From the NCBI RefSeq assembly GCF_014207425.1, contig NZ_JACHFF010000001.1, positions 372,001-436,000 of the forward strand: a stretch of DNA of 64,000 nt, given 5' to 3'. The position numbers and the translations under genes were made by a program. The DNA is from Jeotgalicoccus coquinae. Lineage in GTDB: Bacteria; Bacillota; Bacilli; Staphylococcales; Salinicoccaceae. The notes beneath the pieces were generated by a model. It was not told the DNA's origin, did no database searches, and saw only the letters and a program-made list of their open reading frames with translations. Shown piece by piece: positions 35,994 to 46,601 of this stretch. Every line of letters begins with the position of its first letter. The stretch's first letter is position 1.

Positions 35994-36659
35994 ATGAAAA
36001 AAGAAGTAGCAGTTATCGGGCTCGGCAGATTTGGCGGAAGCATCGTCATGGAATTAAGTGAAATGAATGCGGATGTTCTTGTTATTGATACAAATGAAGC
36101 GAGAGTAAATGAATATCAGGAATATTACTCTGAAGGCATAATCGGTGATTCTACCGATGAAGCAATGCTGAAAAGTATCGGTATTAATAATTACGACAAT
36201 GTCATCGTCGCGATCGGTGACAACATTCAGGCGAGCATTCTGACAACACTGATATTAAAAGATCTCGGTGTACAGAAAGTGACGGCAAAAGCACAGAACA
36301 CTTACCACGGCAAAGTGCTTGAGAAAATCGGTGCTGATATCGTTGTGCATCCGGAGCGTGATATGGGACGGAGAATTGCCCACAGACTGGTATCATCATC
36401 GGTTGTCGAGTACCTGGAAGTTTCAAGCAGCCATTCTATTGTTGAATACAGTGCGAATGAAAGATTTGAAAACAAGCGGATTAACGATTTAAATCTGAGT
36501 GACAAATTCGGTATCAGTATAATTGCGATTAAACGGGATAACGATATTATCGTCAGTCCTGATGGACAAATCAGCATACTGACCGGAGACATACTGATTC
36601 TCATAGGCAGCGATGAACAGCTGAACCATTTTGAGAGTACTATGGAACGTCTCAAGTAA
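35994..36659 (+). CDS. ktrC: Potassium uptake regulatory subunit (RCK/TrkA domains)
   Basis: A 221-residue cytoplasmic ring-forming subunit. The RCK_N Rossmann motif is VIGLGRFGGSIVMELSEM, followed by VLVIDTNEARV (acidic end of beta-2) and the TrkA_C domain from about residue 135 with LTGDILILIGSDEQL. Ktr regulators bind ATP/ADP and cyclic di-AMP and gate the KtrB/D channel, whose gene is not in this window. Named ktrC because in S. aureus ktrC sits between cydB and rnjA, as here. The stop lies in a long palindrome. Confidence 0.88.
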   Translation: MKKEVAVIGLGRFGGSIVMELSEMNADVLVIDTNEARVNEYQEYYSEGIIGDSTDEAMLKSIGINNYDNVIVAIGDNIQASILTTLILKDLGVQKVTAKAQNTYHGKVLEKIGADIVVHPERDMGRRIAHRLVSSSVVEYLEVSSSHSIVEYSANERFENKRINDLNLSDKFGISIIAIKRDNDIIVSPDGQISILTGDILILIGSDEQLNHFESTMERLK

Positions 36660-36710
36660 CACTAAAAAGAGCGTCTCCCGACACGGGAGACGCTCTTTTT
36701 AGTGTTACTT
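36654..36710. terminator. Perfect 27-bp inverted repeat, bidirectional terminator
   Basis: 36654-36680 and 36684-36710 are perfectly complementary around a three-base loop ACA. The core GAGCGTCTCCCG is followed by CTTTTT on each strand. The stop codons of both convergent genes lie inside the arms. Confidence 0.92.
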
Positions 36711-37613
36711 AAAGTTAATACCGTAATGCTCGAGAATATATTGAGGGACAAAATAGCGGGCAGTCTTTTTAGGATCGACGACCTGGTTAATTTGAGTATG
36801 TCCTGTGAGGCTCATCAGCATCGTAAATTCCTCCATACTCAAATTGGTTTTCGGCTGCAGAAGTTCTGTCATTTTATGAACTGCAGTATCGACAGCTGTA
36901 TCGAGGCTTTCATCGGAAACGTTCAGGTAGATTCCTTCATCATTAATAATTACCGGATGGTCTGTTGAAAGGTTTTCTGCTTTTTCAAATGTTACGTTAA
37001 CATTTGCACTGACCTCAAGACCTGAAACACTGACTTCACCGTCTGCCATTGCAGCATGGACGTCCCCGAGACCGAATAGCGCGCCGTCATGATAGACAGG
37101 CAGATACAGAGTAACGCCTGCTTCCATTTTCAGCGAGTCCATATTACCGCCATGAGTATCCGGTGTACCGTTGTTTACCGGTTCATCCGGCGGTGCAACA
37201 CCGATAACACCAATCATTTTATTTACGGGAATTTCCAGTCCGTTAAAGTCGACAGTATTTTTTTCGGTATCGACATCGTAAATACGCACGAGTGTATCTT
37301 TAAGGACATCCCCCATAACACCCATGTCCGGACCGGTTACCATAACACCGGAATTGGAAATATCAATGCTGTTAATCGTCACTTTTAAAACATCGCCGGC
37401 TTTAATGCCGTCTACATATACCGGACCGGTTGCGGGGTTGATTTTCTCCCAGTCAAGACCCCCGAATGAACCTTCTTCAGAAGTAATTTGACCTGTAAAA
37501 CAGTCGTGTGTCTCAATATCGACAGTATCTCCGAGATTGACTGTTAATGCAGTTTCGTTGTCTTTGCTCATTGAATAAAATAGATGATCTTTTGAAAGCT
37601 TGTGATGTGACAT
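36705..37613 (-). CDS. Acetamidase/formamidase family protein
   Basis: A 302-residue FmdA/AmdA family protein that hydrolyses short amides to acid and ammonia. Family features seen: TVDIETHDCFTGQI, INPATGPVYVDG, GVIGVAPPDEPVNNGTPDTHGGNMD and LYLPVYHDGALFGLGDVHAAMADGEVS-type segment, which carry the conserved His, Asp and Glu. The length is typical. It sits downstream of rnjA on the same strand but behind a terminator, so it probably has its own promoter. Substrate not certain; together with the HutG-like protein it might use released formamide. Confidence 0.9.
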   Translation of the reverse strand: MSHHKLSKDHLFYSMSKDNETALTVNLGDTVDIETHDCFTGQITSEEGSFGGLDWEKINPATGPVYVDGIKAGDVLKVTINSIDISNSGVMVTGPDMGVMGDVLKDTLVRIYDVDTEKNTVDFNGLEIPVNKMIGVIGVAPPDEPVNNGTPDTHGGNMDSLKMEAGVTLYLPVYHDGALFGLGDVHAAMADGEVSVSGLEVSANVNVTFEKAENLSTDHPVIINDEGIYLNVSDESLDTAVDTAVHKMTELLQPKTNLSMEEFTMLMSLTGHTQINQVVDPKKTARYFVPQYILEHYGINFK

Positions 37614-37674
37614 TGCAGTTCCTCCTCAATATTATGTATTCATCTTTAAGTATAGAGTAAATAAAATTAAAGAC

Positions 37675-37700
37675 AAAAAAAGCACCGGAATTCCGGTGCT
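37675..37700 (-). terminator. Rho-independent terminator of rpoY-rnjA
   Basis: On the minus strand AGCACCGG, loop AATT, CCGGTGCT, followed by TTTTTTTGTC. Confidence 0.9.
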
Positions 37701-37709
37701 TCAATAGTG

Positions 37710-39389
37710 TTATTTATCGTCGTTAACTCTCATAATAATCGGGAGAATCATTGGACGGCGTTTCGTTTTGTTGTAAAGGAAGCCGCTTAACTCTTCAATA
37801 ATCAACTGCTTAACGTTGTACCATTCAACATTTTCTTTTGAGTCGAGCAATGTTCTGACTTCGTCGCGGATTTTCTTCTCTGCGCTGCGGATTAATCCGT
37901 ATGACTCTCTCATATAGACAAAACCGCGTGATATGATATCCGGTCCGCTCAACAGTTCGCCGGTTTCGAAGTCGATTGTAAGAACTACAATCGCAAGACC
38001 TTCTTCGGATAATGATTTACGGTCGCGGAGCACGATGTTGCCGATATCTCCGATGCCGTTTCCATCAACGAATACTGTGCCTGCAGTAACGCGGTGTGAG
38101 AACCTCGCACTGTCTTTCGTAAGGGCAAGTACGTCACCAATTTCAAAGACGAAAACATTTTCTTCTTTGACGCCTGTAGAGATTGCAAGTTTCTTATGCA
38201 GATCGAGCATACGGTATTCACCGTGAATCGGCATAAAGTATTTAGGCTGGATCAGGCGGAGCATTAGCTTCTGCTCTTCCTGAGAACCGTGACCTGATGT
38301 GTGAATGTTCGACAGTTTGCCGTGAATAACATCTGCGCCTGCTTTGTATAAAGCATTAATTGTTTTGTTGACGCTTAAAGTGTTACCTGGAATCGGCGAT
38401 GAACTGAAGACTACAGTATCATCAGGAATGATGCTGATTTGTCTGTGTGTACCGTTCGCAATACGTGACAGTGCAGCCATCGGCTCACCCTGTGAACCGG
38501 TACAAAGAATCATTACTTTATGTTTTTCGATTTTATTAATCATTTTAGGTTCAATAAATGTTTCCGGCGGAGCAGTGATATAGCCGAGCTCCTGACCAAT
38601 TTTAATGTTGTTTTCCATGCTTCGGCCGAAAATACAAATTTTGCGGTCAAATTTCACGGCAGCTTCAATCGCCTGCTGAACGCGGTAGATGTTCGATGCG
38701 AATGTCGCAAAGATAATACGTCCGGTACATTTACGGAATATATCTTCAACGTTCTGACCAACTTCTTTTTCACTGATTGTGAAGTTTGGAACAGTGGCGT
38801 TTGTTGAGTCCGAAAGGAGTGCAAGTACGCCTTCTTCTCCAAGTTTAGCCATTTTCGCAAGGTTTGCCGGTTCCCCTACAGGAGTGAAGTCAAATTTGAA
38901 GTCCCCCGTGTGTACAATATTGCCTTCCGGTGTACGGACAACAACGCCGTATGCTTCAGGGATAGAGTGAGTTGTTAAGTAGAACTCTATATCCATATGC
39001 TTAAATTTCAGGACAGTGTCTTCTTCGATAGGAATTAATTCAGTCTGGTTCAGAAGGTGGTGCTCTTCAAGTTTGTTGCGAATTAAGCCTAAAGCAAGAG
39101 GGCCTGAATAGATAGGCACTGAAATTTGTCTCAATAAGAAAGGAATACCGCCGATATGGTCTTCGTGACCGTGTGTCACAATCAGTGCACTGATTTTATC
39201 TTCGTTTTCTTTTAAGTAAGTGTAATCAGGTATTACGTAATCCACGCCAAGTTCGGCATCTGTTGGAAACTTGACTCCTGCGTCGATTATGATGATTTCA
39301 TCTTTGTACTCGACACAGTATGTGTTCTTCCCGATTTCTCCCAGTCCCCCAAGAGCGAATACACCTACTTCATTTGATTCAAGTGTCAT
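37710..39389 (-). CDS. rnjA: Ribonuclease J1
   Basis: A 559-residue metallo-beta-lactamase/beta-CASP ribonuclease that acts as 5'-3' exonuclease and endonuclease in mRNA decay and rRNA maturation. [10 protein letters not shown] (His73, His75, Asp77, His78) binds the zinc ions; further motifs are [29 protein letters not shown] and [14 protein letters not shown]. The C-terminal domain from about 450 is complete. It shares one base with the rpoY stop upstream, the conserved rpoY-rnjA pair of Bacillales. Confidence 0.97.
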   Translation of the reverse strand: MTLESNEVGVFALGGLGEIGKNTYCVEYKDEIIIIDAGVKFPTDAELGVDYVIPDYTYLKENEDKISALIVTHGHEDHIGGIPFLLRQISVPIYSGPLALGLIRNKLEEHHLLNQTELIPIEEDTVLKFKHMDIEFYLTTHSIPEAYGVVVRTPEGNIVHTGDFKFDFTPVGEPANLAKMAKLGEEGVLALLSDSTNATVPNFTISEKEVGQNVEDIFRKCTGRIIFATFASNIYRVQQAIEAAVKFDRKICIFGRSMENNIKIGQELGYITAPPETFIEPKMINKIEKHKVMILCTGSQGEPMAALSRIANGTHRQISIIPDDTVVFSSSPIPGNTLSVNKTINALYKAGADVIHGKLSNIHTSGHGSQEEQKLMLRLIQPKYFMPIHGEYRMLDLHKKLAISTGVKEENVFVFEIGDVLALTKDSARFSHRVTAGTVFVDGNGIGDIGNIVLRDRKSLSEEGLAIVVLTIDFETGELLSGPDIISRGFVYMRESYGLIRSAEKKIRDEVRTLLDSKENVEWYNVKQLIIEELSGFLYNKTKRRPMILPIIMRVNDDK

Positions 39390-39607
39390 TACGCGATAGT
39401 CTCAACTTTAAATTCATCGTTGTTGCTTTTTTCGTATTCCAGATGCGCGGGACTAAGTGCCTGGATAAATTCGATATTGTTCTGGCTCGTTTTTAAATAA
39501 TTACGAACCTCTTCTTCTGTTTCGGCTTCGACATAGCGGATCTGCGTGTCCTCTCTAATGATACGCGTGTCCATGTCTTCTTGGAAAAATACTTTAAATA
39601 CTGCCAT
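39389..39607 (-). CDS. rpoY: RNA polymerase epsilon subunit
   Basis: A 72-residue DUF1447/YkzG protein, the small epsilon subunit of Firmicute RNA polymerase. It opens [22 protein letters not shown] and contains [15 protein letters not shown], both family hallmarks. AAAGGAG precedes the ATG. First gene of the rpoY-rnjA transcript. Confidence 0.95.
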   Translation of the reverse strand: MAVFKVFFQEDMDTRIIREDTQIRYVEAETEEEVRNYLKTSQNNIEFIQALSPAHLEYEKSNNDEFKVETIA

Positions 39608-39654
39608 AATTTATGACTCCTTTGTTAGTTAATTATCATTATTAAAATAAATGT

Positions 39655-39690
39655 AAAAAAATAAAAATATGTGCCTAAACATTTAAGCAC
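39655..39690 (-). terminator. Terminator after the 31-residue peptide gene
   Basis: On the minus strand GTGCTTAAA, loop TG, TTTAGGCAC (one T-G pair), followed by ATATTTTTATTTTTTT. Confidence 0.7.
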
Positions 39691-39704
39691 ATTATTTAGG
39701 GAAG

Positions 39705-39800
39705 TTATTTACCCTTCATATATTCATTGCGCAATAAACCTTTTCTGCCCAGGATGCTTTTCAACTTTTTCATCAGCTTCTCACGTAACCTTCTCAGCAT
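39705..39800 (-). CDS. 31-residue cationic peptide, candidate small gene
   Basis: A short reading frame: ATG at 39800, TAA at 39705-39707. The peptide begins MLRRLREKLMKKLKSILGRK and ends YMKGK; 13 of 31 residues are Lys or Arg and the hydrophobic residues recur every three or four positions, as in an amphipathic helix. AAGGGTG sits at a normal distance before the ATG, a TTGCAA-17-TAAAAT promoter lies about 30 bases further up, and a hairpin with a T-run follows 14 bases after the stop. It lies between rpoY (same strand, downstream) and a divergent gene. No signal peptide. Function unknown: possibilities are a nucleic-acid binding peptide, a membrane-active peptide or a toxin-like peptide. 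Confidence 0.6.
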   Translation of the reverse strand: MLRRLREKLMKKLKSILGRKGLLRNEYMKGK

Positions 39801-39828
39801 ACTATCACACCCTTATATACTTATTCTC

Positions 39829-39857
39829 ATTTTACAATATAGACTCTGTACTTGCAA
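39829..39857 (-). promoter_or_regulatory. Promoter for the 31-residue peptide gene
   Basis: On the minus strand TTGCAA (39857-39852), 17-base spacer, TAAAAT (39834-39829). The -35 hexamer is itself palindromic and lies beside a TATAAT on the plus strand (39864-39869) that may serve the gene at 39890. Confidence 0.6.
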
Positions 39858-39889
39858 AGACTTTATAATAGGACAGGGGAGGGGAAACT

Positions 39890-40162
39890 GTGAAGATAGA
39901 AGAGATTATGACAAAGGTTAAGAATGAAAAGATGCGAAGCGATAAAATGTTCACCGGCATTGAGTTTAACGTCCGCGGGGAACAGGTCGTTATGAACTAT
40001 GTATATGCTGATTACGGCAGCTGTGAGAACACCGGTAAAGATATGTATATGCCGCACGGCCGGGACCCGGAATTCATCAGTGAAGAAGAAATGAACATGC
40101 TCATTCAGAAGCTGCGGGATAAGAGTATAGGTTACAATATCAGAAAAGATGATTTTATTTAA
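39890..40162 (+). CDS. Conserved-context small protein, unknown function
   Basis: A 90-residue soluble protein starting with GTG, with AGGGGAGGGG upstream. It has a basic N-terminal helix (about 1-20), a middle beta-like part (FTGIEFNVRGEQVVMNYVYADYG) and an acidic C-terminal helix (SEEEMNMLIQKLRDKS). No motif gives a function. S. aureus also has a short uncharacterised gene between rpoY and def, so this is likely its counterpart; I have that from memory of the gene order only. Confidence 0.75.
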   Translation: MKIEEIMTKVKNEKMRSDKMFTGIEFNVRGEQVVMNYVYADYGSCENTGKDMYMPHGRDPEFISEEEMNMLIQKLRDKSIGYNIRKDDFI

Positions 40163-40169
40163 GTTATAA

Positions 40170-40207
40170 AAAAGACGGTACCTGAGCATTTACAGGTGCC
40201 GTCTTTT
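40170..40207. terminator. Bidirectional terminator
   Basis: AAAAGACGGTACCTG, eight-base loop, CAGGTGCCGTCTTTT (one mismatch), between the 90-residue protein gene and def. Confidence 0.85.
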
Positions 40208-40218
40208 CTGCTGTCTTT

Positions 40219-40770
40219 TTACTCGAGCGGCTGTGCATCGCCGACCGGTTCAAAGGGTGCATTCTTATCGATATGGTCGTAGAACATTACTCCATCGAGA
40301 TGATCGAGTTCATGCTGCAGTACGACTGCTAAAAACCCTTTAGCTTTAATCTCGATTTTTTCTCCGTCAATCGTCAGAGCACTGACGCGAATGCGCTTTT
40401 TGCGCTGGACAATGCCTTCGATCTCTTCATCTACACTTAAACAGCCTTCGCCGCCGGGTAAGTAAGTTTCATTGACAGAATGACTGATAACTTTAGGGTT
40501 AATCAGCATGTAATCATATTCAGGATCACCATTCTCGTCTTCAACGTATACTGCGAGCATACGTTTATCGAGTCCGATTTGAGGTGCGGCCAGACCGACA
40601 CCTGCTCTCAGGGAATATTTTTCACTCAGTTCCGGGTCCTGTGAGTTGATGAGATATTCTCTCATACTTTTTAATTCTGCTATTGTCTGTGCATCGATTT
40701 CTGCCACTTCGCTTACTTTTTTACGCAGCATCGGATGACCGTCGCGCACAATATTTTCCATAGTCAGCAC
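40219..40770 (-). CDS. def: Peptide deformylase
   Basis: A 183-residue type II deformylase removing the formyl group from new proteins. The three motifs are GVGLAAPQIG, EGCLSVDE and QHELDHLDG, giving the Cys and two His metal ligands and the catalytic Glu. The length matches Gram-positive PDF2 enzymes. GGAGG precedes the start codon at about ten bases. Monocistronic, transcribed toward the terminator at 40170-40207. Confidence 0.97.
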   Translation of the reverse strand: MLTMENIVRDGHPMLRKKVSEVAEIDAQTIAELKSMREYLINSQDPELSEKYSLRAGVGLAAPQIGLDKRMLAVYVEDENGDPEYDYMLINPKVISHSVNETYLPGGEGCLSVDEEIEGIVQRKKRIRVSALTIDGEKIEIKAKGFLAVVLQHELDHLDGVMFYDHIDKNAPFEPVGDAQPLE

Positions 40771-40880
40771 GATAAAACCTCCTCCGTTTCAAACACTCGG
40801 TTTATTATACAATATATTTGAGTTAAAATGGTATTGTAAATACTGAGAAACAACTAAATTAACCTGGGGGTACATTTTAA

Positions 40881-41510
40881 GTGAAGAAACTTATTTTAAT
40901 GCTGGGCGGTGCGGCACTTTTCTTATCGGGGTGCAGCAATGCTGAATCAGAACTGAATGATTTTTATGATGAATTTACAGGAAGTCTGAGCGAGGAAAAG
41001 GGACTTGCCGAACTGAATGAACAATATAACGAACTGGAAGGTGCGAAAGCATCGCTTCAGGAAGAACTTAACAATGCTGAAATTGAAGAAATTAACGGCA
41101 TCAGCGAAGAACTTCAGACTAATACAGCGGAACGTCTCGAACTGCTGGAAGAAGAGCGCGAATTGATTGCCGGCTCAAATGAAGCATTTGAAGATGCACG
41201 TGAAAAAGCAGAAGACATCTCCAATGAAGAATATAAAAAAGAAGCTGACTCGTTAGTTGCAGCGATGAATGCACGCTTTGATGCACACAAAACGATGACA
41301 GATACATACACAGAGGCACTCGGAGCTGAACAGAAACTGTTCGAATATTTAGGAGAGGAAGAAATTACACAGGATGCGGTTGACGAACATTTAAACAAAA
41401 TAGCAGAATACAGCGAGCCGATTAACGAAGCATCTGAGACTTTCACTGCAGAAACAGAGAAAATCAATCAGCTTAAAGGCGAAATTGAACAAATCCTTGA
41501 GAATAACTAA
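40881..41510 (+). CDS. ykyA: YkyA family lipoprotein
   Basis: A 209-residue lipoprotein with lipobox LFLSGC and a long, highly charged, almost wholly helical mature part rich in E, L, A and N (coiled coil over most of 30-205). This matches the putative cell-wall binding lipoprotein YkyA, whose gene precedes pdhA in B. subtilis as here. The start is GTG after GGGGG. Function unknown. Confidence 0.85.
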   Translation: MKKLILMLGGAALFLSGCSNAESELNDFYDEFTGSLSEEKGLAELNEQYNELEGAKASLQEELNNAEIEEINGISEELQTNTAERLELLEEERELIAGSNEAFEDAREKAEDISNEEYKKEADSLVAAMNARFDAHKTMTDTYTEALGAEQKLFEYLGEEEITQDAVDEHLNKIAEYSEPINEASETFTAETEKINQLKGEIEQILENN

Positions 41511-41528
41511 GAATCAGGAAGTGTTACT

Positions 41529-41634
41529 ATAACAGTTATAACTGTATCAGTCTTGAAAACGCTGACATAACAAGGCTGTTCCAAACTGTTATACCTACAC
41601 TTAGTTTACTGTTAGAACAGTAGTATGATAAAAT
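41529..41634 (+). promoter_or_regulatory. pdhA control region: two palindromes and a putative promoter
   Basis: ACAGTTATAACTGT (41532-41545) and ACTGTTAGAACAGT (41608-41621) are perfect palindromes, and ACTGTTATA recurs at 41585-41593. The second palindrome lies just before TATGAT (41624-41629) and TAAAAT (41629-41634), either of which could be a -10. The arrangement looks like binding sites for one regulator; its identity is unknown. Confidence 0.5.
41553..41568 (+). promoter_or_regulatory. Candidate CcpA cre site upstream of pdhA
   Basis: TGAAAACGCTGACA fits the cre consensus TGWAANCGNTNWCA at every position. It lies between the two palindromes, upstream of the putative -10. Confidence 0.5.
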
Positions 41635-41669
41635 AAAGTTAATTACAAACAAATTAGAAGGGATTGTGA

Positions 41670-42782
<1,113 letters not shown>

Positions 42783-42784
42783 TT

Positions 42785-43762
42785 ATGGCACAAATGACGA
42801 TGATTCAAGCTATTACTAATGCTATGGCGACAGAACTTAAAAATGATGAGAACGTTCTTGTTTTTGGTGAGGACGTTGGTGTTAACGGCGGGGTATTCCG
42901 TGCAACAGAAGGTTTGCAGGAAGAATTCGGCGTTGACCGCGTATTTGATACTCCGCTTGCAGAAAGCGGCCTGGTGTCATTAGGTTTAGGCTTAACTTTA
43001 GAAGACTACCGTCCGGTAGTTGAAATACAGTTCTTCGGTTTCCTATTTGAAGCGATGGATGGTATTGCAGGACAGATTGCACGTCACAGAGTTCGTTCAG
43101 GTGCATCTAAATCAGCTCCAATCGTTATCCGCGCACCTTTCGGCGGTGGTGTTAACACTCCGGAACTTCACGCAGACTCACTGGAAGGTCTGATGGCTCA
43201 GACTCCAGGTTTACGTGTGGTAATCCCGTCAAACCCTGTAGATGCAAAAGGACTGTTAATTGCAGCGATCCGTTCAAACGATCCTGTTATTTTCCTTGAG
43301 CACATGAAGTTATACCGCTCATTCCGTGAAGATGTTCCTGAAGAGGACTACGAAGTGGAAATCGGTAAAGCAAGTGTTAAACAGGAAGGTACTGACATTA
43401 CTCTAATCGCATACGGCGCTATGGTTCAGGAAGCAATGAAAGCTGCTGAAGAACTAGCTAAAGAAGATGTGAGTGCAGAAGTTATCGACCTTCGTACTGT
43501 TTCACCTGTTGATTACGACACGTTAATCGAATCTGTTAAGAAAACTAACAGAGCAGTAGTTATCCAGGAAGCACAGCGCCAGGCTGGTGTAGCAGCAAAC
43601 GTAGTATCTGAATTATCAGAGCGCGCGATTCTGCACCTTGAAGCACCGATTAAACGCGTTACTGCACCGGACACAGTATATCCGTTCACTCAGGCTGAAA
43701 GCGTCTGGTTACCGAACAAAGATGATATCATTGAACGTGCAAAAGAAGTGCTGGATTTCTAG
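42785..43762 (+). CDS. pdhB: Pyruvate dehydrogenase E1 component, beta subunit
   Basis: A 325-residue transketolase-like subunit. The motifs are [35 protein letters not shown], and [21 protein letters not shown]; the C-terminal transketolase domain (about 200-320) includes [16 protein letters not shown] in the end of pdhA is its ribosome binding site. It forms the heterotetramer with PdhA. Confidence 0.97.
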   Translation: MAQMTMIQAITNAMATELKNDENVLVFGEDVGVNGGVFRATEGLQEEFGVDRVFDTPLAESGLVSLGLGLTLEDYRPVVEIQFFGFLFEAMDGIAGQIARHRVRSGASKSAPIVIRAPFGGGVNTPELHADSLEGLMAQTPGLRVVIPSNPVDAKGLLIAAIRSNDPVIFLEHMKLYRSFREDVPEEDYEVEIGKASVKQEGTDITLIAYGAMVQEAMKAAEELAKEDVSAEVIDLRTVSPVDYDTLIESVKKTNRAVVIQEAQRQAGVAANVVSELSERAILHLEAPIKRVTAPDTVYPFTQAESVWLPNKDDIIERAKEVLDF

Positions 43763-43787
43763 AGTCTAATAAATAGGAGGAATAGTT

Positions 43788-45125
43788 ATGGCATTTGAAT
43801 TTAAACTCCCGGACATCGGTGAAGGAATTCACGAAGGGGAAATCGCAAAATGGTTAGTAGCTGAAGGCGATAAAATTAACGAAGATGATGTATTGGTAGA
43901 AATTCAAAACGATAAAGCAGTCGTAGAAATCCCGTCTCCTGTAGATGGAACTGTTTCTAAGATTCATATCGAAGAAGGCGAAGTTACTACTGTCGGTACG
44001 ACAATTGTAACGATCGATGACGGCAGTGAAGATTCCGGTTCTGAAGAGAAAACCTCAGAAAAACCTGAAGAGAAAGCTGAAAAAACTTCAGAAAAACCTG
44101 TGGATGATGCAGCAAAACCTGCAGATGAAGAGAAGGCTTCTGAAGAAACTCCAAATAAAGAAGACAAAAAAGCAGATACAGATGCATCAGACAGCGATAA
44201 AATAGTTATTGCGATGCCTTCTGTACGTAAATTTGCACGCGAAAATGATGTTAATATTAAAGAGGTTACAGGCACTGGTAAAAACGGCCGTATCCTTAAA
44301 GAAGATATCGAGAACTTCGGGAAAGAATCTGCTGAACCAAAAGCGGCTGTATCAGAATCAGCCGAAGAAACAACAGAATCAGCAGCATCTGCGAAGAAAG
44401 CTCCTGCTAAACAGGCAACCGGCGATCTTGAGACACGCGAGAAGATGAGCGGAATGAGAAAAGCAATTGCGAAAGCGATGGTTAACTCTAAACACACGTC
44501 TCCTCACGTGACACATATCGACGAAGTTGAAGTTGATGCACTGTGGGATCACCGCAAGAAGTTCAAAGAAATTGCAGCAGAGCAGGGTGTTAAACTGACA
44601 TTCCTTCCTTACGTTGTTAAAGCTCTTGTATCCGCACTTAAGAAATACCCTGAATTAAACACTTCAATTGACGAAGAAACATTTGAAGTCATTCAGAAAC
44701 ATTACTATAATGTAGGTATTGCGGCAGATACTGAAAAAGGTTTAGTAGTACCTGTTGTAAAAGATGCTGACAAGCTTTCAATGTTCGAAATTTCTGATGA
44801 AATTAACGAATTAGCTACAAAAGCGCGTGACGGCAAACTTTCATCTGAAGAGATGAAGGGCGGCTCAGTAACAATTTCCAATCTTGGTTCTGCAGGCGGT
44901 AAGTGGTTCACACCAGTTATCAATCAGCCTGAAGTAGCTATTTTAGGAATTGGACGTATTGAAGAGCAGGCTGTCGTAAGAGACGGGGAAGTTGTCGCGG
45001 CACGTGTTCTCGCACTATCACTAAGTTACGACCATAGACAAATCGATGGCGCAACAGCTCAAAATGCTTTAAATCACATTAAGCGACTGCTTAATAATCC
45101 GGATTTATTATTAATGGAGGGGTAG
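43788..45125 (+). CDS. pdhC: Dihydrolipoamide acetyltransferase (E2)
   Basis: A 445-residue core of the pyruvate dehydrogenase complex. One lipoyl domain (1-80) carries the lipoylated Lys43 in [11 protein letters not shown] long E/K/S/A/P-rich flexible linker (about 82-140) follows, then the E1/E3-binding domain (about 142-180, [13 protein letters not shown] and [13 protein letters not shown]), a second Ala-rich linker, and the acyltransferase domain (215-445) with [12 protein letters not shown] containing the catalytic His and Asp. The repeated EEK and SEKPEE codons in the first linker explain the many overlapping false frames here. AGGAGGAA precedes ATG. Confidence 0.97.
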   Translation: MAFEFKLPDIGEGIHEGEIAKWLVAEGDKINEDDVLVEIQNDKAVVEIPSPVDGTVSKIHIEEGEVTTVGTTIVTIDDGSEDSGSEEKTSEKPEEKAEKTSEKPVDDAAKPADEEKASEETPNKEDKKADTDASDSDKIVIAMPSVRKFARENDVNIKEVTGTGKNGRILKEDIENFGKESAEPKAAVSESAEETTESAASAKKAPAKQATGDLETREKMSGMRKAIAKAMVNSKHTSPHVTHIDEVEVDALWDHRKKFKEIAAEQGVKLTFLPYVVKALVSALKKYPELNTSIDEETFEVIQKHYYNVGIAADTEKGLVVPVVKDADKLSMFEISDEINELATKARDGKLSSEEMKGGSVTISNLGSAGGKWFTPVINQPEVAILGIGRIEEQAVVRDGEVVAARVLALSLSYDHRQIDGATAQNALNHIKRLLNNPDLLLMEG

Positions 45126-45129
45126 TAAA

Positions 45130-46536
45130 ATGGTAGTTGGAGATTTTCCTATTGAAACAGATACAATTGTAATTGGAGCAGGTCCCGGCGGATATGTCGC
45201 TGCGATTCGTGCTGCACAGCTTGGCCAAAGTGTAACACTTGTAGAAAAAGGCAACGTCGGAGGAGTCTGCTTAAACGTTGGGTGTATCCCGTCGAAAGCA
45301 ATGATTTCATCTGCACACCGTTACCAGGAAGCACAAAACTCTGAAGACATGGGTGTTATTACTGAAGGCGTAAAATTAGACTTCACAAAAGTTCAGGAGT
45401 TTAAAGACAGCGTAGTAAACAAACTTGTCGGCGGTGTTGACATGCTCTTAAAAGGTAACAAAGTCAACGTTGTTAAAGGCGAAGCTTACTTTGTAGACAG
45501 CAACAAATTAAAAGTTATGGATGATAAGCAGTCACAAACTTACGAGTTTAAAAATGCAATCATCGCAACAGGTTCACGTCCGATTGAAATCCCAGGATTC
45601 AAATTCGGCGGCCGTATCTTAGACTCTACGGGTGCATTGGCACTTGAAGAAGCTCCTGAGAAACTTATCGTTATCGGCGGCGGATACATCGGTACTGAGC
45701 TGGGGTCGGCATATGCCAACTTCGGTACAGAAGTGACGATTCTTGAAGGAACTGCTGATATTTTAGGCGGTTTCGAAAAACAGATGACTCAGCTTGTTAA
45801 GAAAAACCTTAAATCTAAAAATGCAACGATTGTTACTAAAGCAATGGCTAAGTCTGCAGAAGAAACAGACAACGGTGTTAAAGTAACTTACGAAGCTAAG
45901 GACGAAACTCATGAAGTTGAAGCTGACTACGTACTTGTTACTGTAGGCCGCAGACCAAACACTGATGAGCTGGGTCTTGAAGAGCTGGGAATTAAAATGA
46001 CTGACCGCGGATTAATTGAAGTTGATAAGCAGTCACGTTCAAGCATTTCCAACATCTATGCTATCGGTGATATCGTTGACGGTCTTCCACTTGCTCACAA
46101 AGCAAGCTACGAAGGTAAAGTTGCTGCTGAAGCAATTGCGGGCGAAAAATCAGAAGTTGATTACATCGCTATGCCGGCAGTATGTTTCACTGAGCCTGAA
46201 CTGGCTACAGTGGGTTACAATGAGAAACAAGCTAAAGATAAAGGTCTTGAAGTTGTTACAGGCAAGTTCCCGTTCCAGGCTAACGGCCGTGCACTTGGAC
46301 TTAACAAAACAGATGGTTTTGTTAAAGTTGTAGCGCGTAAAGAAGATGGACTTGTTATCGGTGCTCAAATTGCAGGTAACGGAGCTTCAGATATTATTTC
46401 TGAACTTGGTCTTGCAGTTGAAACTGGTATGACGCTTGAAGATATCGCATTAACAATTCACGCACATCCTACATTAGGTGAAATTCCTATGGAAGCAGCT
46501 GAAGTTGCTTTAGGACGTCCAATTCACTCAATGTAA
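45130..46536 (+). CDS. pdhD: Dihydrolipoyl dehydrogenase (E3)
   Basis: A 468-residue FAD enzyme reoxidising the lipoyl groups of PdhC with NAD. FAD site [16 protein letters not shown], redox pair Cys47-Cys52 in [17 protein letters not shown] site [24 protein letters not shown]-type segment ([12 protein letters not shown]) and the C-terminal [14 protein letters not shown] with the catalytic His of the partner subunit. GGAGGGG precedes ATG. Last gene of the pdh operon; it may also serve other 2-oxoacid dehydrogenases. Confidence 0.97.
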   Translation: MVVGDFPIETDTIVIGAGPGGYVAAIRAAQLGQSVTLVEKGNVGGVCLNVGCIPSKAMISSAHRYQEAQNSEDMGVITEGVKLDFTKVQEFKDSVVNKLVGGVDMLLKGNKVNVVKGEAYFVDSNKLKVMDDKQSQTYEFKNAIIATGSRPIEIPGFKFGGRILDSTGALALEEAPEKLIVIGGGYIGTELGSAYANFGTEVTILEGTADILGGFEKQMTQLVKKNLKSKNATIVTKAMAKSAEETDNGVKVTYEAKDETHEVEADYVLVTVGRRPNTDELGLEELGIKMTDRGLIEVDKQSRSSISNIYAIGDIVDGLPLAHKASYEGKVAAEAIAGEKSEVDYIAMPAVCFTEPELATVGYNEKQAKDKGLEVVTGKFPFQANGRALGLNKTDGFVKVVARKEDGLVIGAQIAGNGASDIISELGLAVETGMTLEDIALTIHAHPTLGEIPMEAAEVALGRPIHSM

Positions 46537-46549
46537 ATTTATAAATTTT

Positions 46550-46585
46550 AAAGGTCAGGGTTAATTACTCTGGCCTTTATTTTAT
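46550..46585 (+). terminator. Terminator after pdhD
   Basis: AAAGGTCAGGG, loop TTAATTA, CTCTGGCCTTT (two G-T pairs), then ATTTTATTT. Confidence 0.75.
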
Positions 46586-46601
46586 TTGGAGGTAAAATAT
46601 A

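Noticed and set aside
39671-39921. Plus-strand frames across the 31-residue peptide gene
   Set aside because: They lack ribosome binding sites and run over the terminator and promoter elements that fit the minus-strand gene.
44038-44200. Repetitive GAA/AAA codons in pdhC as a tandem repeat array
   Set aside because: Units are irregular and explained by the flexible linker of E2 subunits; not a CRISPR or satellite.
43964-44497. Long antisense frame (177 codons) within pdhC
   Set aside because: It mirrors the biased E/K/A/S-rich linker of PdhC; Ser/Phe-rich product without motifs, a codon-bias artefact.
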